A stretch of DNA of 11,485 nt from positions 1 through 11,485 of the forward strand of contig DUOF01000141.1 in NCBI GenBank assembly GCA_012839015.1. The letters run 5' to 3'. Of this stretch, positions 7,977-11,485 are shown one piece after another. A program made the translations under genes and the position numbers. Below the pieces are notes generated by a model. The model worked only from the letters and a program-made list of their open reading frames with translations. It did not search any database and had not been told where the DNA came from. Position 1 is the first letter of the stretch; each line of letters starts with the position of its first letter. The stretch comes from a bacterium (lineage in GTDB: Bacteria > Bacillota_I > Bacilli_A > RFN20 > DUOF01).

Positions 7977-9299
7977 ATGAACATTAAAAACTTTGAATTA
8001 AAGAGATTTGTTTTAGATACACTTATTAATACTAAAAAATTTTCTAAGTACACTGATATCCAATCTAGAATCATCCCCCTTGCACTTAAAAACAGAAATG
8101 TAATCGGGGTTAGTGAAACCGGAAGTGGTAAAAGTGATGCTTTTTTAATACCCACGATTAACAAGATAGATGTTGAAACAGACTCTTTGCAAGCTATTAT
8201 TATTACCCCCACTAGGGAACTTGCTAAACAAATATATGATAAAGCAAGTGACTATGCTCAAAATGAGGAGAGACTTAAATTAATGCTCCTAACCGGAGGT
8301 TTCGACCGTCAGAGGACTTTAGGGAGGACTAGTGTTCCTCATTTAATAATCGGAACTCCTGCTAGGTTAAAGGATATCTTATTAGAAAATGCCCTGTTTA
8401 ATATAAGCACAGTACAAACTATTGTCATCGATGAGATTGATATGATTTTTGAAATGAAATTCTTACAAGATGTTGATGCACTTATGTCAAAACTTAGTGA
8501 CACAGTCCAAACTCTAGCTTTCAGTGCTACCATCAACAAACACGTTCAACATTTCATTAAGAAATATTTAACAAGTCATGAATTAATAGAAATTAAAAAT
8601 AATAAAACTGCTAGCAATGTTAATCACTATGCCCTTGCCTTAAAAGGCAAGTCTAGGGAAGATACATTAGTAGATTTAACTAGATCTATTAATCCCTACC
8701 TTTGTCTAATTTTTGCTTCTAAAAAGGAACTAGTGGATAAGTACTATGAAACCCTTGTGAATGAAGGGTTAAATGTAACTATAATTCACGGTGACCTAGA
8801 CGCTAGAACTAGAAGAAGAAACATGAAGAGGATTGAAAACAATGAGTTTCAATATATCGTAGCTAGTGATATCGCTGCCCGCGGTATTGATATCGAAGGT
8901 GTGAGCCATGTCATTAGTACTGACCTTCCTTATGATATCGAGTTTTACTTTCACCGTGCTGGGAGAACCGGCAGGATGGGAAAATCAGGTGAGTGTTTTG
9001 TGTTCTATGAAGAAAGGGAACAAAAGACCCTAAATAAATTAACCAATAATAATATAGAATTAAAGTATATTCAGTTAAGAAACAATAAAGTCAGAATTAT
9101 TGATAAAAACTTTAAGTCTAACAAGAAATTAGATGAATCCCTTAACCAGAAAATAAGAAAGGTCTATAACCTAACTAATAAGAAAAAAGTAAAACCAAAC
9201 TATAAAAAGAAAGCTCAAAGAGAAATCGATAAGATTAAAAAAGATTATCGTAGGAAACAAATAAAAAAGAGAATATTTAAAGAAGGGAAGAGTGAATAA
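7977..9299 (+). CDS. cshB: DEAD-box RNA helicase, CshB-like
   Basis: This ATP-dependent RNA helicase of 440 residues probably acts on rRNA, mRNA or cold-stress RNA structures in the cytoplasm. Motifs in order are: Q-motif region (FSKYTDIQSRIIP, 22-34), motif I SETGSGKS (46-53), Ia PTRELAKQ (78-85), TPAR (127-130), motif II DEID (152-155, in place of DEAD), motif III SAT (183-185), IHGDLDARTRRRNM (270-283), motif V SDIAARGID (297-305) and motif VI HRAGRTGR (326-333). The C-terminal 70 residues are strongly basic (KKK, RRK) and should bind RNA. The choice of CshB over CshA rests on neighbours (yqfQ-like, nfo, yqfT-like) and the basic tail. ATG 7977 has AGAAAGGAAG and a good promoter. It is coupled to nfo, which starts one base after its stop. 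Confidence 0.88.
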   Translation: MNIKNFELKRFVLDTLINTKKFSKYTDIQSRIIPLALKNRNVIGVSETGSGKSDAFLIPTINKIDVETDSLQAIIITPTRELAKQIYDKASDYAQNEERLKLMLLTGGFDRQRTLGRTSVPHLIIGTPARLKDILLENALFNISTVQTIVIDEIDMIFEMKFLQDVDALMSKLSDTVQTLAFSATINKHVQHFIKKYLTSHELIEIKNNKTASNVNHYALALKGKSREDTLVDLTRSINPYLCLIFASKKELVDKYYETLVNEGLNVTIIHGDLDARTRRRNMKRIENNEFQYIVASDIAARGIDIEGVSHVISTDLPYDIEFYFHRAGRTGRMGKSGECFVFYEEREQKTLNKLTNNNIELKYIQLRNNKVRIIDKNFKSNKKLDESLNQKIRKVYNLTNKKKVKPNYKKKAQREIDKIKKDYRRKQIKKRIFKEGKSE

Positions 9300-9300
9300 A

Positions 9301-10155
9301 ATGAAAGAATTAATCATTGGAAGTCATGTTAATATGTCTTCGCCTAAAATGTTATTAGGTAGCGTTGAACAAGCACTTAGTTACGATGCCAATACGTTCA
9401 TGTTCTACACCGGTGCCCCACAAAACACAAAAAGGAAACCAATTAGTGAGTTAAGGGTTGAAGAAGCGATAGAACTAATGAAGAAAAAAAACATTAATAT
9501 TGATCACCTTGTAGTTCATGCCCCATATATTATCAACCTGGCTAATACTACTGCTGATTATGTATTTGATCTAGCCAAGGATTTTTTACGACAGGAGATA
9601 GAAAGAACTGCCAAGATAGGCGCTAAACTATTAGTACTTCACCCAGGAAGTCACGTTGGAGCTGGTGAAGAAATAGGGCTAGCAAGAATCATTGAAGGTT
9701 TAAATGAAGTTTTAGATAAGGATGATCATGATGTTACTATTCTTTTAGAGACAATGTCTGGAAAGGGCAGCGAACTTGGTTATACCTTTGAACAGTTAAG
9801 ATATATTATTGATAATGTAACTAAAAAAGAGCGACTAGGTGTTTGTCTAGACACATGTCATATCTTTGATGCTGGTTATGATATTGTTAAGGACTTAGAT
9901 AGGGTTATCGCCCAGTTTGATGAGGTAGTAGGACTAGATTTGTTAAAGGTAGTCCATGTAAACGACTCTAAAAACACTCTAGGTTCAAGCAAAGACCGTC
10001 ACGCCAATATTGGCGAGGGTTATATTGGTTTAGGGACATTAAAAAAGGTTGTCCACCATCCATTGTTGCAAGATAAAATCTTTATCTTGGAAACTCCATG
10101 GATAGATGACAAACCTCCATATAAAGAAGAAATTAAACTATTAAGAGAAGGTTGA
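9301..10155 (+). CDS. nfo: endonuclease IV (AP endonuclease, Nfo/YqfS)
   Basis: Endonuclease IV cuts the backbone 5' of abasic sites in base excision repair, using three zinc ions. All nine metal ligands can be read, numbered from ATG 9301: His73, His114, Glu150, Asp184, His187, His219, Asp232, His234 and Glu264. The family signatures ILLETMSGKG, CLDTCHIFDAGYD and KDRHANIG are present. It has 284 residues; Bacillus-type relatives run about 13 residues further past LLREG, so the C-terminal helix is missing or short. The usual start is unclear: GTG 9292 lies upstream inside cshB, but ATG 9301 matches the usual family N-terminus and the spacing to GAGTGA. Its 3' end overlaps the YqfT-like gene on the other strand by 15 bases. 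Confidence 0.95.
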   Translation: MKELIIGSHVNMSSPKMLLGSVEQALSYDANTFMFYTGAPQNTKRKPISELRVEEAIELMKKKNINIDHLVVHAPYIINLANTTADYVFDLAKDFLRQEIERTAKIGAKLLVLHPGSHVGAGEEIGLARIIEGLNEVLDKDDHDVTILLETMSGKGSELGYTFEQLRYIIDNVTKKERLGVCLDTCHIFDAGYDIVKDLDRVIAQFDEVVGLDLLKVVHVNDSKNTLGSSKDRHANIGEGYIGLGTLKKVVHHPLLQDKIFILETPWIDDKPPYKEEIKLLREG

Positions 10156-10410
10156 TAGGATGACTAGTAGTTTTTGAATTAGAGATCCTGTTTTAGCAGC
10201 AGTTTGCTCGCCTGCTATATTTCCTAGTTGTCTAATAAGATAAAAGCTCTTTTGCTCATCAAATAGTTGAAGGTAATTCTCTTTTAAGTAAGGTAGTACT
10301 CGAGCCATTTCTTCATAAGTGAAATTTATTTCGAATTGTTTTGCTATTAGTATAGTGTCTTCTATACTTAAACTTTTTACATAGTTTCCTATTAATACAT
10401 TCATAAACAT
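10141..10410 (-). CDS. yqfT: YqfT-like small protein (DUF2624 type)
   Basis: This small cytoplasmic protein of 89 residues is predicted to be all helical. The pattern of a leading NYVKSLSIEDTILIAKQF, then YEEMARVLPYLKE, an aromatic-rich LFDEQKSFYL, and finally TAAKTGSLIQKLL matches my memory of YqfT/DUF2624 from Bacillus, which also sits beside nfo and cshB. No biochemical function is known to me. ATG 10410 is chosen because a GGTGAT site lies six bases in front; the ATG two codons later is too far from it. It is convergent with nfo and shares 15 bases with its end. Confidence 0.6.
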   Translation of the reverse strand: MFMNVLIGNYVKSLSIEDTILIAKQFEINFTYEEMARVLPYLKENYLQLFDEQKSFYLIRQLGNIAGEQTAAKTGSLIQKLLVILSTFS

Positions 10411-10580
10411 AATTTTATCACCAATTAATTATATGCTATTAAATAATTTACATACTAGATAATTTTAGAATTAATTGCCCCCTTATATTTAGATTGACCT
10501 AGAAAACATATTTAATTATACTAATATTAAGTTCACACGCTGTTTATAGAATTAATTATTATAGAAAGTGGTTGAAAAGC
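10411..10580. other. divergent intergenic region with TAGAATTAATT direct repeats
   Basis: The gap between the YqfT-like gene and the metzincin gene contains two copies of TAGAATTAATT (10466-10476 and 10547-10557). The core AATTAATT occurs a third time at 10423-10430. A TATAAT -10 for the minus-strand gene is at 10428-10433. For the plus strand, TTCACA at 10532-10537 and TATTAT at 10557-10562 are a poorly spaced candidate pair. No coding signal was seen. Confidence 0.4.
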
Positions 10581-11288
10581 ATGAAAAAAGATTACGTAAA
10601 GGCTGAAAAAAGACTAAGGCGATTCTTTGGTGTATTAGTTTTTTGTGTTAGTAGTACATTTGTGGGGGGCGCTGTTTACAGTAGTAACTATAGCAAGAAT
10701 AAAAAAGAGAGGTACAATAATGAAAAGTATACCGAGATGATGGATGTAAATTACTTTGGTGCTCCATACACTTATTATAGGCCTTCAGAGCCGATAATTG
10801 TCGTGGTAGATGACTCAATACCTGAACAATATATGGCTGATGTAGAAAGGGCGATTGCCCGTCTTAACGAAGTGTGTGAGGGACTAACTTTTAACTTGGT
10901 AACAATGGACTCCAATGCGAAAGGTACCCTATCTATCCAAGAAATGAGCGATGAATTATTAAAAAAATATAATAAGAACGCTGTTTTTCCATATGAAGCT
11001 ACCGTTGTAGGACTTGCAAAAACCAAAAAAAAGGTCTTTCTACCTGAGATTTCCAAAGGTTCTGAAATATACATTAACCCTGATTACTATGACTATATCT
11101 ATCCAGTAATTTTACATGAGGTCTTGCATACACTTGGATTTAGAGATGTAAACAGGGGTGGGACTATTATGAGAAGTGTTATTGACAGTTCTGACTCTGA
11201 CTTAAGCCAAGACGACATTGATGCTTTGAATTATTTTTATCCACCTTTGGATAAGGAAAAAGAAAAAGACACTGTTAAATCACGTTAG
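10581..11288 (+). CDS. membrane-anchored metzincin-type zinc metalloprotease
   Basis: The protein has 235 residues from ATG 10581. A basic N-terminus (KKDYVKAEKRLRR) is followed by a single hydrophobic segment at about 15-35, giving a signal anchor with the catalytic part outside. The region EPIIVVVDDSIPEQY to GLTFNLVT looks like the N-terminal subdomain of matrixin-like enzymes. The zinc motif HEVLHTLGFRD gives His179, Glu180, His183 and Asp189 as third ligand, followed by a Met-turn (IMRS, Met197). Asp as third ligand is known in the M6 and M7 (snapalysin) families; matrixins use His. A tail of alternating Lys and Glu ends the chain. The substrate is unknown. A TTG three codons earlier is conserved in the next gene and remains a possible start. 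It is the first of at least two tandem relatives. Confidence 0.8.
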   Translation: MKKDYVKAEKRLRRFFGVLVFCVSSTFVGGAVYSSNYSKNKKERYNNEKYTEMMDVNYFGAPYTYYRPSEPIIVVVDDSIPEQYMADVERAIARLNEVCEGLTFNLVTMDSNAKGTLSIQEMSDELLKKYNKNAVFPYEATVVGLAKTKKKVFLPEISKGSEIYINPDYYDYIYPVILHEVLHTLGFRDVNRGGTIMRSVIDSSDSDLSQDDIDALNYFYPPLDKEKEKDTVKSR

Positions 11289-11292
11289 AGCA

Positions 11293-11298
11293 TATAAT
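11293..11298 (+). promoter_or_regulatory. -10 element before the second metzincin-like gene
   Basis: TATAAT lies just after the stop of the first metzincin gene, and no good -35 is found at 16-18 bases. It may allow the second copy its own transcription, which would add to readthrough from the first. Confidence 0.4.
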
Positions 11299-11317
11299 AT
11301 GAAGGTTGTTGAAAAGC

Positions 11318-11485
11318 ATGCAAAAAGATTACATTAGACCAGAGAAGAGAATAAAGAAGTTCTTTGGGGTTTTCATTTTTTGTCTTGGCAGTTCACTCGC
11401 AGGCGCTGGAGCTTATGGTGGCATACATAGCAAGATTAAAAAGGAAAAGTATAACGATGAGAAGTATACCGAAGTTATGGATAAA
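11318..11485 (+). CDS. tandem paralogue of the metzincin gene, N-terminal part
   Basis: The 56 visible residues repeat the N-terminus of the preceding protein: MQKDY, EKR, FFGV, FC, then SK, KKE, YN, EKYTE and MD at the same positions, with a hydrophobic signal anchor between. About half of the residues are identical. The upstream DNA is also copied: GTTGAAAAGCATG is identical in both, and 24 of 25 bases match across 10571-10595 and 11308-11332. The catalytic part lies beyond the window, so protease activity is inferred from the paralogue only. The gap to the first gene is 29 bases. Confidence 0.75.
   Translation, partial: MQKDYIRPEKRIKKFFGVFIFCLGSSLAGAGAYGGIHSKIKKEKYNDEKYTEVMDK

Noticed and set aside
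9292..9300. GTG start for nfo, overlapping cshB
   Set aside because: The three extra residues do not fit the family N-terminus, and ATG 9301 is better spaced from the purine-rich site. It cannot be excluded without data.
10153..10155. TGA read as tryptophan (mycoplasma code)
   Set aside because: All conserved tryptophans checked are TGG, every intact gene runs full length under the standard code, and reading this TGA would add only one residue before TAG.
10423..10557. Three AATTAATT copies as a binding-site array
   Set aside because: The spacing is irregular and the motif is common in DNA of this composition. It is noted only as part of the intergenic region.
1..11485. Defence system, phage, CRISPR array or insertion sequence
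   Set aside because: There are no spaced direct repeats, transposase, integrase, terminal inverted repeats or toxin-antitoxin pair. RecD2 and the DEAD-box helicase have housekeeping neighbours that explain them.

Overview
The window is AT-rich, densely coded bacterial DNA that uses the standard stops: TGA ends one gene, and tryptophans are TGG. Ribosome-binding sites match the two halves of an AGAAAGGAGGTGAT consensus. Two gene neighbourhoods, mnmA-recD2 and yqfQ/cshB-nfo/yqfT, resemble those of Bacillus. This points to a low-GC Bacillota, probably Bacilli or a relative near Erysipelotrichales, Haloplasma or Izemoplasma. The genus cannot be told from the sequence alone.

Region 1-1152 holds the start of an AI-2E-type membrane transporter, running left out of the window, and a decayed inositol monophosphatase gene with at least four lesions. 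Region 1149-4492, minus strand, is a compact mnmA-recD2 pair (tRNA 2-thiolation and DNA helicase) behind a good extended -10 promoter. Region 4492-6315, minus strand, encodes a large secreted and membrane-anchored protein with TolB/PD40-like propeller repeats and Ig-like domains. Divergent from it at 6462-7364 are efp, encoding elongation factor P with arginine at the tip position, and a translationally coupled four-helix membrane protein.

Region 7361-10410 carries a YqfQ-like Gly/Ala-rich protein (minus), the DEAD-box helicase cshB coupled to endonuclease IV nfo (plus), and a YqfT-like small protein (minus). Region 10581-11485 carries two tandem paralogous membrane-anchored proteins. The first has a full metzincin-type HExxHxxGxxD zinc site. 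The second is cut by the window edge.

The layout is tight: operon partners are 0-1 bases apart, and all three convergent junctions overlap at their stop codons. I saw no RNA gene, CRISPR array, insertion sequence or integrase. The least ordinary content is the tandem metzincin pair, the Arg-type EF-P, the surface propeller protein with two matching C-x10-C loops, and the single strongly decayed gene in otherwise intact surroundings.
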